A stretch of 64,000 bases of DNA, taken from Phytophthora colocasiae (lineage: Eukaryota > Oomycota > Peronosporomycetes > Peronosporales > Peronosporaceae). This document shows positions 40,353 to 51,700 of this stretch, piece after piece. The DNA lies in assembly GCA_018806915.1 (NCBI GenBank), contig JAGKQI010000031.1, forward strand, positions 1,054,001 to 1,118,000, written 5' to 3'. The notes beneath the pieces were generated by a model that saw nothing but the letters and a program-made list of their open reading frames with translations, made no database searches and was not told the origin of the DNA. The position numbers were made by a program, and so were the translations under genes. Numbering within the stretch: the stretch's first letter is position 1; each line of letters opens with the position of its first letter.

Positions 40353-42146
40353 TCACCACATTTCATAATCTACTGCTTTGCCGGTCCGTACGAGCCAGTC
40401 AACACAATAGAGATCATGCCGTTTCGCAATACGCAGCAAACGTGCTGATGGAATAGGTTCCGGATAGTGCTGGAATAACCACTGGAGAATTTCCAAGTGC
40501 CCCTCAGCTACTGCCTTGATGGAAACGTCGGCTGTGCACTGGGCGAGGCCCTCCCGGTGAAGGAAGTCCAGAATGTCAAAGTGGCCACCGAACGCCGCGG
40601 CCTCCATTGCGCGGTTGTTGCACCCCATGCCGTAGTTTGAGTGCAGCCACTGCAAAATATCGAGTCGACCCGCACCAGCAGCGTTGTTCATAGCGAACAG
40701 ACTGCACCCTTCATTGCGATGCAAGTGGAGCCACTTGACCATGTCGAACTTGCCTTGACGAGCAGCGCGATCCATGGCATCGGTCGTGCATCCTTCCTCG
40801 CGATTGTTGTGGAGCCACTGCACCACGTTCATGTGGCCGAACGCGGCGGCATTGTCCATCGCCGCAGTCGTGCACCCCTCTGCTCTGTTTTCGTGCAGCC
40901 ACTTAACCATCTCTAGGTGGCCATTCAGTGCGGCGTCGTCCATTGCAGCGGTCGTGCATCCCTCCGTACGGTGTTCGTGAAGCCACTTGACTGTCTCCAG
41001 ATGTCCATTTGCAGCAGCTTGATCCATGGCAGCCGTGGTGCAGCCTTCGACTCTGTTATGATGCAACCACTGGACAATCTTGAGGTGTCCATTCATCGCG
41101 GAGTTGTCCATCGCCTTAGTAGTGCAGCCTTCGTTGCGGTTGACTTGCAACCACTGGACCACGTCGAAGAAACCTCTCCGTGCAGCACCGTTCATGGCGA
41201 TTGTGGTGCATCCTTCCGTCCGGTTCGCGTGTAGCCATTGCACAACAGACAAGTGGCCGTTCACGGCTGCCTGATCCATAGCGGCGCGCTCGCACCCTTC
41301 GGTTCGGTTCTCGTGGAGCCACTTGACCGTCTCGAGATGTCCATTGAAAGAAGCCATGTTCATAGCGTTGGTTGTGCAGCGCGAGTCGGTTTGATGCAGC
41401 CACTGAATAACGTCCAAGTGTCCATTGGCAGCGGCTTGATCCATCCTAATTGAGGGACATTCCTTCCGGAAGCAGTGCTCTGTGAGCCATTGGACGGTGT
41501 CTAGATGGCCGTTCTCGGCTGCATTGGCCACTGCGTTCACCGTACATTCATCCTCGGCTCCAACACTGTGTAGCCACTGGATCATGGTCTGGTCGCCGTT
41601 GCGTGCAGCTTCATCCATGAGGAATTGATGTTCCGGCGGTGTGGTGTGTCTATGCAGCCACTGGGCCGCGTCCAAGTGGCCGTTCTTGACAGCCAGTAGC
41701 ATCTCGCGCGCTCCCCAGAACACATCGAGCGTCTGCTTCTGCTCGTACAGCCACTGCAGCACGTCCACTTGTCCATTGCGGGCTGCAGCTTCCACTGCTT
41801 TGGTCACGCGCGCACCTGGGAAGAATCCGGCTAGACGGCGCAGCACGGCGACGTGGCCGTTCGCCGCCGCAGCTGCGAAAGCGGACGTGGCTAGAGCCTG
41901 ACGTTGCAGCTTGTCCATGTTCTCGATCTTGACGGTATCACGCGTGAGGATGCGCTCCACCAGGTGCTCATGGCCTGCGTTACAGGCATCGGCCAGCGTC
42001 CAAAGCTGCGAGTTGTCCAGCAGCGCGTCCAGGTCGCGCGTGACGTGGTCCAGCGCTTCTATGCGCGGCCACTGGCGGCAAATGAAGGCTATAGATGTCA
42101 GCAATGGAGCTGTTGGCTGTATTGGGCGTCGAGAAGGCTGGGGCAT
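40353..42146 (-). CDS. ankyrin-repeat protein
   Basis: The 597-aa protein starts at the ATG at 42146. After a roughly 70-residue N-terminal region it consists almost wholly of about sixteen repeats of about 31-34 residues, with the pattern GCTTxAMDxAAxNGHLxxVxWLH. This is the oomycete/giant-virus-like ankyrin variant, in which WLH replaces the usual helix-2 leucines. The middle repeats are very uniform (NRTEGC, NRNEGC, NRVEGC), suggesting recent internal duplication. There is no signal peptide, kinase, F-box or other domain; it is presumably a cytosolic or nuclear protein-protein interaction scaffold. It is divergent to the methyltransferase gene, with a 643-bp shared upstream region. Confidence 0.88.
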   Translation of the reverse strand: MPQPSRRPIQPTAPLLTSIAFICRQWPRIEALDHVTRDLDALLDNSQLWTLADACNAGHEHLVERILTRDTVKIENMDKLQRQALATSAFAAAAANGHVAVLRRLAGFFPGARVTKAVEAAARNGQVDVLQWLYEQKQTLDVFWGAREMLLAVKNGHLDAAQWLHRHTTPPEHQFLMDEAARNGDQTMIQWLHSVGAEDECTVNAVANAAENGHLDTVQWLTEHCFRKECPSIRMDQAAANGHLDVIQWLHQTDSRCTTNAMNMASFNGHLETVKWLHENRTEGCERAAMDQAAVNGHLSVVQWLHANRTEGCTTIAMNGAARRGFFDVVQWLQVNRNEGCTTKAMDNSAMNGHLKIVQWLHHNRVEGCTTAAMDQAAANGHLETVKWLHEHRTEGCTTAAMDDAALNGHLEMVKWLHENRAEGCTTAAMDNAAAFGHMNVVQWLHNNREEGCTTDAMDRAARQGKFDMVKWLHLHRNEGCSLFAMNNAAGAGRLDILQWLHSNYGMGCNNRAMEAAAFGGHFDILDFLHREGLAQCTADVSIKAVAEGHLEILQWLFQHYPEPIPSARLLRIAKRHDLYCVDWLVRTGKAVDYEMW

Positions 42147-42789
42147 CGAGGAAGGAGCCTGGAAGGTGGCGTCTATTAGCGGGCGAGTTGCAGAGTGACG
42201 TCTATCGTGAAGAGATGCAAGGTGAAACCAGCTGGTTCTACCAAGCAGAAAATGAGTAAGCGAAGCAGCATTCGTACTTTGGCGGGGAGTTGCGGGAAGC
42301 TTTTACTTTATCGTGATTTCACAGGGTATTTGGTATTGCTTTGTATGTCTATGCTTTTTTGTATGGTCATGAAAATGTTTGGACATAAAATATTGCATCC
42401 AAGATGTCGACTATTCCTGCGACGACGGTTGAAGATCAAAACCGAGTTGCTTCAACCACACTGGAGGAGGTTGACTCAACTGATTCTGCTGCAACGCAAG
42501 CTTCGCTTCGGTTCACTGCGATTCGCAGTCTGCGTTAACTACGAGCATGAGTAGAGCGCACGACGCATTCGAACTACATGTACTGTAATAACCTCTCTCA
42601 AATTTGATACTATAATGTGGCCCACATACTTTACCCATTCGTCTTTTAACCAATCAGGATGTATCACCCCTTCCGACCAAAAAAAGACATCAAAGCTCCT
42701 GGCCCCAGAGCGTGGAAAGTAGCGGCAGGAGGCGCCATCTTGCGTGAGTGATTCGACGTCTTATAGGCGCCTGTGGAGGCTCGTACGAT
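42147..42789. promoter_or_regulatory. bidirectional upstream region with CCAAT box
   Basis: Shared spacer of the ankyrin gene (-) and the methyltransferase gene (+). AACCAATCAG at about 42648-42657, about 135 bp before the methyltransferase ATG, is a canonical CCAAT box. A plus-strand open stretch at 42195-42554 begins with GTG and is not considered a gene. Confidence 0.45.
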
Positions 42790-45700
42790 ATGTATTTCGC
42801 GTGTCTTGTGTGTGAGAAGGTGTTGGAGGCGCCCAACGCGGCAGAAGCGGTCGATTCCGTCCAGAATGGCGTTCGTACCGCCGGCAATTTGTCCTCCCCC
42901 TCTACCCTTGAAAACCCATCGTCTACAACCCCCAGCGCTGAAATTTCGTTGGAAAACAGCGCCCAGACGACGAAGAAGGCTACGGGTAGTACTCAGGTGT
43001 CTCGTTGTGGTGTCTGCGATGGTATTTACCACTCAAAGTGCCTGTTAAACCTGGAGAACGGCGAGGAACAAGGGGAACCGATGCCTGGGACGTCATTTAC
43101 GTGCATTAAATGCCTATCAGATACGGGTAAACTGACCACGAAGCAACAAGAAGCTCTGGACGAGGATGCACTGCCCATTTTGGTGCCTGCGTTGGCCTTC
43201 CCGTTCGTCCGGAGGGCTCAAAAAGCGGGAAAAGGCTCGGTAAGTGGTGAAAATGCGGTGGATAATACTGAAAACGACGATGAGGAAATGGTACAGAGTG
43301 GTGAGCACAAATGGAGAGTGGCTTCTTCTGAAGTGGAGGTTTGTACGACCTGCAGACAGGTGGAGATTGCGCCGGAGGAAAGAATCAAGTGCCTTAAATG
43401 CCACAACAGCAGACTCCATCGACGCTGCGTGCAACACCATCAAGCAGAACAGGGAGCAACGAAGAAGAAGAGAAGCTACCGTGGAACAGGTAAAAAGAGG
43501 CGGAGAGCGCCTTCCACAGCCACGTTAGAGTGGTGTGCACCGTGTCTTCTCAAAAGTGACAAGCAGGTGCTGCAGCTGAGAGATGGATCTATTGAGAAAC
43601 GCACAGTTGCAGCGCTGGTGGACAACGCAGACGACGTACAGTGGTCGAGGGAGTGCTGTATTTGCAAGAAGCATTTCTGCTTGGAAGAGTTTTGTGACCC
43701 GCAGACTACAGATACGACTTTAGGCCATGTGCTGGAGCATGCGTCGTTGGAGATTGAGGGAGACTGGTGTTGCGTGCATTGTACGCCAATAGCCCGTTCG
43801 CTCATAATGGATCCATTGATGACTGTGGTAATTTGTGATGGCTGCGATGGAGAATTCGACATGGCCACTATCAACCCACCGCTTGAAAAGGTTCCTGAAG
43901 GAGATTGGTTTTGCAGCTCTTGTACGAACAAGGCAGGTGTACCCGTCCCTATTTCAGCTGAAACCAGTATCAAATTGCCATTAATTCCTGTGACGCTGCT
44001 GATTTGTGATTCGTGCGATGGCGAGTTCGATATGACGAAACTCAATCCGCCGCTAGCCGAAATTCCCAGTGGCGATTGGTTCTGTCCAGCTTGTAGCTCT
44101 ACACAACATGAACTAAACCAAGGTAGAATCCGCCGGGGAAATACCAAGGCAGGGATACCACAGCGTCGTGGAGCTAACAAACCGCAAGTCCCGGCCCAGA
44201 CTGCTCCTCCTCCAGTGAAAGAGATTGTCACTGTCCTGCTTTGTGATGGGTGTGATCACGAGTTTGACCCTATGACATTGAACCCTCCACTCCTAAAAAT
44301 CCCTAAAGGTGAGTGGTTCTGCCCAGCATGCAGTGATGTTCGCGCGGCGGCCTCGAATGCGCAACGATGTGTGGGTTGTGATACGATTTTCCATGCTAGT
44401 GGAAGTGCAGTGGATCGACTACACCGTCCAAGCGGGACTGTCGACGGCGTTATGCTCTGCGAAGCTTGCCGCAACCGGCAGGTCGGATATACGCGTAGGC
44501 GTTCGGTACCTCCTGGGACCAGTGCCGACGTAACAAGTGCAAAAATCAATAATAAGCGCAGCCGAGTTGATGGAGTGAGTGATGCAGCGAAACGCCCGAA
44601 GAAAATCAAAACTGAACCAAGTATCCCGCTTTCCATTGGTGGCAGCGTAGCAGTGAGTCAGCCAACAGACGGACACACACCAAGCCATGCCTCTCCCAAC
44701 GACAACGCTGGTCCACCTTTGCTCATTCCGAAGCCAATCACTATGGTGAGATCTTCTGCCGGATTACGGAACGACTTTGACGGGACGAAGATCACCAATG
44801 GCTGGAGCTACACCAATCCGACTGTAATAGTTGCGGACCCAGATGACAAATTCATTTCAAGTGGCACCGACAACGTGGAGGAAAGTGGAATTCTCATCGT
44901 CTGCGATATTTGCTTCGGAGAGTTCAAGATGGCTGATGTTCTCCGCACTGACGATGCAAGTGCTGTTCCTGCCCGCCCGTGGTATTGCAAACCTTGTCTT
45001 CGAGCTCTCAAGCGCAGCAGAAAGAAAGGGCCGCGCTTTTCCAAACAAATGGTGCTTGAGATGCAAGTGTATGGCCGTCTGTTGCGCGCCACAGCCGCTA
45101 AAGTCTCGGATGCTGACGCTGCTGCCCGTCTCGGGAGCCCACCAAACTCACGCGAAGAACGGCGTAAAATGTACGAGCTTGTGGGGAAAAGCGTGGGGAT
45201 ATTTTTGCAGTGGGATATGCAGTGGGTTATGGGGCGTGTGATGGCTTTTCATGCCAAGCATCCTTCAATGCACCATACTATCCGCTTCGACGATGGTGTT
45301 GAGGCGTCGCTGCCACTTTACGCTTATCCGATGGTGATTGGGACGCAAACGATGCTTTATGTCAAGGTGCCTGCGCTGCAGAACCGCTGGTGGCCGGCCC
45401 AAGTCCTGCAATTGAATGCTCTGGCACGGAACCTACTACTACCAACGCATGAGGAACAAGCTGGAGCTCGGTCAAATTTTCGTTTTGTGCGGATATTTGC
45501 AATCGACGATGATCACGTGGAAACTACGCAGTACGTGTCCTGTTGGGTACCGAAGCACTTGTGTCGCAGTATGAAGCGTTTTACTCCGCCTGTGGAGGAC
45601 ACTCAGATGAACACCATGCTTTCTAAATCTGTGAATCGCGCGCAACACGAGCTGCAGACCGAGCAAGACCATTTGAAGAGCTTCTTTCAAGTGCTGTTGA

Positions 45701-48700
45701 CCCGATTCCGACGAGAAATGGCAGCGACGACATCTAAACCGCCTGCGAAGCCTGCAAAAGGCGCCAAACGGACTCCTGGACACTCGGATGTTCACAACCG
45801 ACGCGCACAGATTTCCGAGGCTATGGTGGGCAAAACGATTGTCGTTGCTTCATGCCGAGATGTGGCGTCTGGATCGTATGTGGTAAAGACATTCGACAAA
45901 GACTCGAAGAAGCACACCATTGTCTCCAGTGACGGCCCTGAGGTCATGGTTGATCTTCTTCAGAGCTCCGATATCGTTTATCACGTAGAAGATGATAATT
46001 CGTTCAGTGAACTGGCCGTTATACTCGAACTGAGTGGATCTGACGTGGGTGGAGGCATCCCAGGAGAATTTCACTCCAAAGAACTTCTCGAGAAAGCGAT
46101 CATTCAAGAAACTGATGTACTTCGCGACAACACAGTCAAAACGCCAGGTGGGAAACAGGAAGACAATCACACGTGTAGCTACTGCTTTCTGGGTGCAGAT
46201 GAGTACCAGGACGATGTGGATACGCATGGAGCACTTGAAAAAGTAGAGCAGGAGGAACTGGTGATGTGTGCTAAGTGCGATCGACACTTCCACTCCTCGT
46301 GTTGTGATCCGCCACACGCATCAATTTCGCTCGTAAACCCAGAGGACGGGGGAATTCTCGTATCGGATCTGAAATTACCGTTCGTATGCAGCGACTGCAC
46401 GTCGTGTGCTGGATGTCACAAGCAGAAGGACAGCGAAAGGGAAAGTTCTACTCCCCAGTGGTCGCAGTGGAGATTGCCACTGCAGGCCGTGGCGCTCTGT
46501 ACCAAGTGCATCCCTTACTACAAAGCAAATCGTTTCTGTGGCGTGTGCAACCTCGTGCTGGACGACGAACAACTGACCACCAGTGTGGATTTGTTGACTT
46601 GCTCGACTTGCCACCACTGGATCCACGCAGGCTGCGAGCCAGACCCACATCCAGCCTTCCACGCCTTCAGCCAACCAAGTGATTTCGCTTTGGATGTTCT
46701 CACAGATACACAAGACCAAGTGAAGCCTGGTAGTTGCGAAGCAAATACTCTTGAAGCTGACACTGAATCGATCTCGAGCTTGAAGACACCAGGGGGCAGT
46801 CGTAGTCCGTCTGAAGAGCGTGACGTGATGTCTAATGGAAAGAGCAAGGATGATGGGGCAGCGAAGAGTGCGAAGCAGTTAGAAGAAGACTTTGCTCACT
46901 CCTTACGCTTCGGAGCTGGATATGACGCGAAGGTGCTGCATAACTACGAGTGTATTACGTGCCGTAAAGTCCGCATGCTCCATGTTCTCCATCGACTGGG
47001 GGTCGAGGATAAGCTGGATCTGTTTAAAGAACCCGTGACAGAGGCGATTGCACCGACGTATTTCGACATCATCAAGGCACCGATGGATCTGAGCACGATG
47101 CAGCACAAGATCCTGGACGGAACGTATATTCGTGTCAATTTCCGCGCTTTCCGGGACGATTTTGAGCTCATGTGCTTGAACGCGGTGACATTCAACACGA
47201 AGGAGAGGGACTTTTTAATCTGGCGTGAGGCCTGGCGGTTCTACGGCCAAGGGCAACGGATTATCCGACAAACAGCACCCAAGGCACGTATGAAACAGCG
47301 AGGGGGGCGACATTATGATGCTTTGCTGGTGGCTGCTAAGCGTCAACTGCCCAATAACTCAGCTCTCGCGCAGTCGAATGGCGATCTACTCGAAACTGGA
47401 GGAGACAATGAGGATGACGACGAGCTGGAGGACGAGGAGGAAGCTGATACCGGCAACGGCTCGGACGCCGGATCTGAAGCTGTCGGACGACAAGAAATTG
47501 GCGCATTGAATGGATCAAGCAGTGGGCTGGTATCGGAAGCGTCTTCAGTTGAAGATACGAACACCAACGCATCGGATTCAACAGGGAAAAGCCAGACGGC
47601 TACCAGTGATATTGTTTCTGCGCGGGCAAATGGCACCGCTTTAGCTGTAGCTACAGCTCCTGCCGACCGGCGTGTCGTTACGACTGATGCGTTGGTGTTC
47701 CAGACGAAGCTTCGTGTCGGCACCACGCGATCCCTGATCCGCTTGTTCCAGATCGTACAGACACGCACTTCAGCACACACCTATAGCTGGTTGGATATGT
47801 GTGCCGTTTGTGGTAGTGCGGGACTGCAAAGCGAGCTCATTTTCTGCGTGGACTGCGGAGAAGGATTCCACTCATTTTGTATCCCTGGTATGAGTGCTGC
47901 CCGACTGGAAGATAACGATCAGCTTCGTGCGTACTGGCGGTGTCTGAACTGTAAGATGTGCGAGATATGTGGCCAGCCAGGAGCTGTCTGTGGAGCTGAA
48001 AGTAACTCTGGCCGTGTTCCTGCTACTGCTGGCAACGTGGACGTCAATAACCCAAATCCTGTGGAGAATGTGAGTGGGGCGGAGCTGTCTAATGGTGAAC
48101 CACTGTTGCTTTGTGAGCATTGCGATCGCGGCTACCATGGGTCATGCCTTGTGCCTGCCATCAAGTTACCTTCGACTCTGAAGAAACGTGATGGGACAAC
48201 GTCAATTCCAGCGATTTACTGTGGTGGTTGTGTGGCTTGTACGAACTGTAAAGGAGATAAAAGAGTGGAGCATCTGGACTCGGAAGAAGCGAAGAAGGAC
48301 CACATAGCGGCGTTGGAACGTACATACAGCTACGAGCGGAACAAATGCCTCCACTGCTACAACAAGAAAGAGCGCGAGGTGCAAGCACTGAAGGAACGTA
48401 CCAGATTGTTGACGGAAGCGTGGACTTCAGCGACTCGTAGGAGCAAAAAGGACGCAGAGAAATGCCCACTTTGTAGACGCAAGTGGGACGCAGACCAAGA
48501 GGAGCTCATGCAGTGCGATGCTTGCGAGCGGTGGGTGCATCCTCCCTGTGACGCGCTGTTGAAAGCCGACCCCAAGCGCTATCAACTGCTGGTGAGCGAC
48601 CCCAACGCCGTCTACGTGTGTGCTGCCTGCCGTCCTCAAGAACGGGAGCATCTTAGTAGAAAAGCTTCCGATGGCGAAGGCTGGCGCTGTCAGGTGCTTA

Positions 48701-51700
48701 TCGCTGATATTCAGCGGAAACGCTTGCAGTGTGAGTCTGGTTGGAAGGAGACGCAGATGCAGCTAGAGCAGGTGGAGCGTTGGAAGCGGTTGGCCGACCA
48801 CACACCCGTTTATCTCTACGTCCTGCGTCTGGGGGAGGAGTGTCTGCGCAACTTCGCGTATCGAAGTCTAAATTTCCAGAGCGACTGGTACCGATTCACA
48901 AAGCAGCAGGAGCTGGATGAAAGTGGAGTTGTTCTACCTGAGTGGTTACTGAGGAAGGCGAACCGCTACATGCGATTCAAGAGGTATGTGCGTGGCCCCC
49001 GTGCAGCAGCGAGACGATGTGAACGCAAGACGCAGAGCTTCTATTCCAAGCAAGCGGTTGGTTTGAACACACGCAAGGACGCCAGCGCTATATGCACGAT
49101 CGTGTCGGAAGCTGCCAGCTGTGCTGCGTTGCTGGCTTGCGTCCATCTTCTCTATGGCTGGAGACCGCTTCCTGAAGTGGTAATTCACTTACTATCGAGC
49201 GATGAGGAAACAGAACGCAGAAAACTGGGAGAAGAACTGCTAAAGCGTCTGCGAACGGGTGAAAGTGTTGATGGGGAAGAGTCAAAGCCAAGACTGAAAC
49301 TGGAAGCGGAGATTGCAGCCATCAAGGAACAGTATGAGCGTCGCGTCGGCAAAAGACACCTTGTGCACGAACCAGCGTCAGATCTCACAGTCTTTGGCTT
49401 CGGTGATGGTGTAAGTTCGACAGAGAAAGCGAAGGATGATACAAAAGCCCCTGAAAAGACCAAGGATGATGTTGTCCCGACTCCCAAGACACCGAAATCT
49501 GTGAGGTCTACGCTTGAAGAGAAAACTACTGAAGCTCCTAAAGCAGTTGTGTCTCCTGTGACAACTGCTCTCTCCGCTCCAAGTCGTAGAATGGCTCATA
49601 TGACTACTGCTACTCCTCTGCACGGTTGGCCGAAGAGCGATAGCGATCCCTCGGAGGTTTCAGCGACTGTAGCTTTCGAAGATACGCGGTTTTGTGCCTT
49701 GTGCTTCATGATTGGGGACAATACGGCATGCGGACGACTGCTTTACACCGAGTCGGAGACGTGGGTGCACGTGAATTGCGCTTTGTGGTCAATGGAAGTG
49801 TACGAAGATGCAGCAGGTGTGCTACACAGATGCAACAAGGCCAAGCACCGTAGCCGTCTCATTCGTTGCGATGGTTGTGGACTGATGGGGGCGACGATCG
49901 GCTGTGCGATTGCACGGTGTACTATACACTATCACTTCCCGTGTGCAGTTGACGCTGGTGTTGCTTTTCTGCCGAACGGCGAAACGTGTTGCCCCAATGC
50001 GTCGCATCTTGACATCGTGGCTCGGAAACTGGAAGTCAAGAATGGAGCGTCATTGACAATACCTCCTATCCCTCTTACCCCTGAGGATGAAAGCTCTAAG
50101 GCTGAGGACAATACTGAGGCTGCTGTGGGTGAGATTTTGGACCTAGAGGGTCGCGAGGTGGAAGGTGACGATGATGAGGAGGCAAAGACCCCAGCCAGTG
50201 AAGATACTGCTCAGTCCAGCGTTCCTGCCACACCGGATAGTGGTAACACGACGGAACTTGAATCTGTCAAAGAAGAGAGCATATCGGAACTGGAAGAGCA
50301 GAAGGAAAGTGAAGTCACTACTGATCCTGAACAAGATGTGAAGCCCAACGGAGCTGTGGCACCTCTATTACCACAGCAGCATGTGCTACCAGTGATCAAT
50401 CCCCGCCCAGAGCCTCGAAGAAGCCTTTTCAGCGATCCACCTCTCGTGACTGTGTCCGATTTGAAAAAGAAGAAACGCGCAGAGCAAAAGCGCGGAATCA
50501 AGCCACGCCCAATGTGCTACCGCGTGGGCTCATTGACGATTCACTCCTTGGGCCATATTTTCGTGGGCAATGGGAGCTTCCACACCCGCACAGCTCTCTA
50601 CCCTTTGGGTTTCCGCAGCACTCGTATCTTTTGGAGTACGCGGCAGTTGGCTACCCGTTGTCTGTACGAGTGTGTGATCTCTAGCAGCGAAATCGAAGAG
50701 CGGCGTGAAAAACGGCAAAAGAAACTGGAAACGGGCGATGTGGATGATGAAACAGAAGAAAAAGAGCGACGGAGACCTCGCGTTGTGTTTAAGATCACGG
50801 CTTCAGATGACCAGGGACGCCCTATCGTTGCTTCCACACCTGAAGACGCGCTGATCGAGCTTCGAAGTCGTGTGGTTTCGCTGTACGAAGAGCAGCGAGG
50901 CTTCGCTGTGACCCCACGCAATGGAAACCAGAATCTGGTGGAGACAGAGCGAAATCCGTTTTTGAAGCGCAGTTCATGGTTCTCGTACGCACTTAGTGGC
51001 GACTATTTCTTTGGCTTTGGACTTCCTGAGATCTCTCGTCATATTGAAGAGCTCCCGTTTGCTGCGACAGCAGCGATCAGTCGCCGAACGATCGTGAGGA
51101 AACTCCGACAGCAACAACAACGCCAGGGACAAAGCCCTTTAGCCGGTTCAGCCGCCGCTACGTGGAGCTCGAACACACGCAAGCGAAGCCACGATACCAT
51201 GGAACAAAGCGCTTCAAATGCAGCTCAAGTCATTTCGGCGATGCTCGAAGAGGAAGAGGAAGAACAGCCTTACGAGTTCACACAGAAGCTACCATCCGTC
51301 GAGATTTTCCAAACCGCTGAACGGGTGATGGATCAGTTAGTTCGTGCTGAACAGCGCGCACGTCAGTCTTCCGGCAGTGCACGGACTGATGGATTTGAAG
51401 GGAACCGCTTGTTTGGTGCCCCGAAGAAAGCCAAGACTATGCCCCGACGTCAAGCGCTTAACAAGGAGGCGACTAGCGAACCGGTTCCAGGAACTACGAA
51501 CCCGAACAGTGGGAGTACGAGCAGTGGTGGTGTGGCTATGGATATTGAGCACCTTCCAGTGACGATGCAATACCGAGAGCTGCGTCGACGGCCGTTTGAC
51601 GAACGAATGCTTGTCCGGAAGTCGTCAATCCACGGCTACGGTCTCTTCCTGAAGGAATCTGTGAGTGAAGGCCAGATGATTGTGGAGTATCAGGGCCAAA

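Noticed and set aside
42195..42554. 119-codon plus-strand open stretch upstream of the methyltransferase
   Set aside because: It begins with GTG, has no domain, and lies in a promoter region between divergent genes.
42748..42789. Start of the methyltransferase at 42748
   Set aside because: That codon is GTG; the first in-frame ATG is at 42790, before the first cysteine pair.
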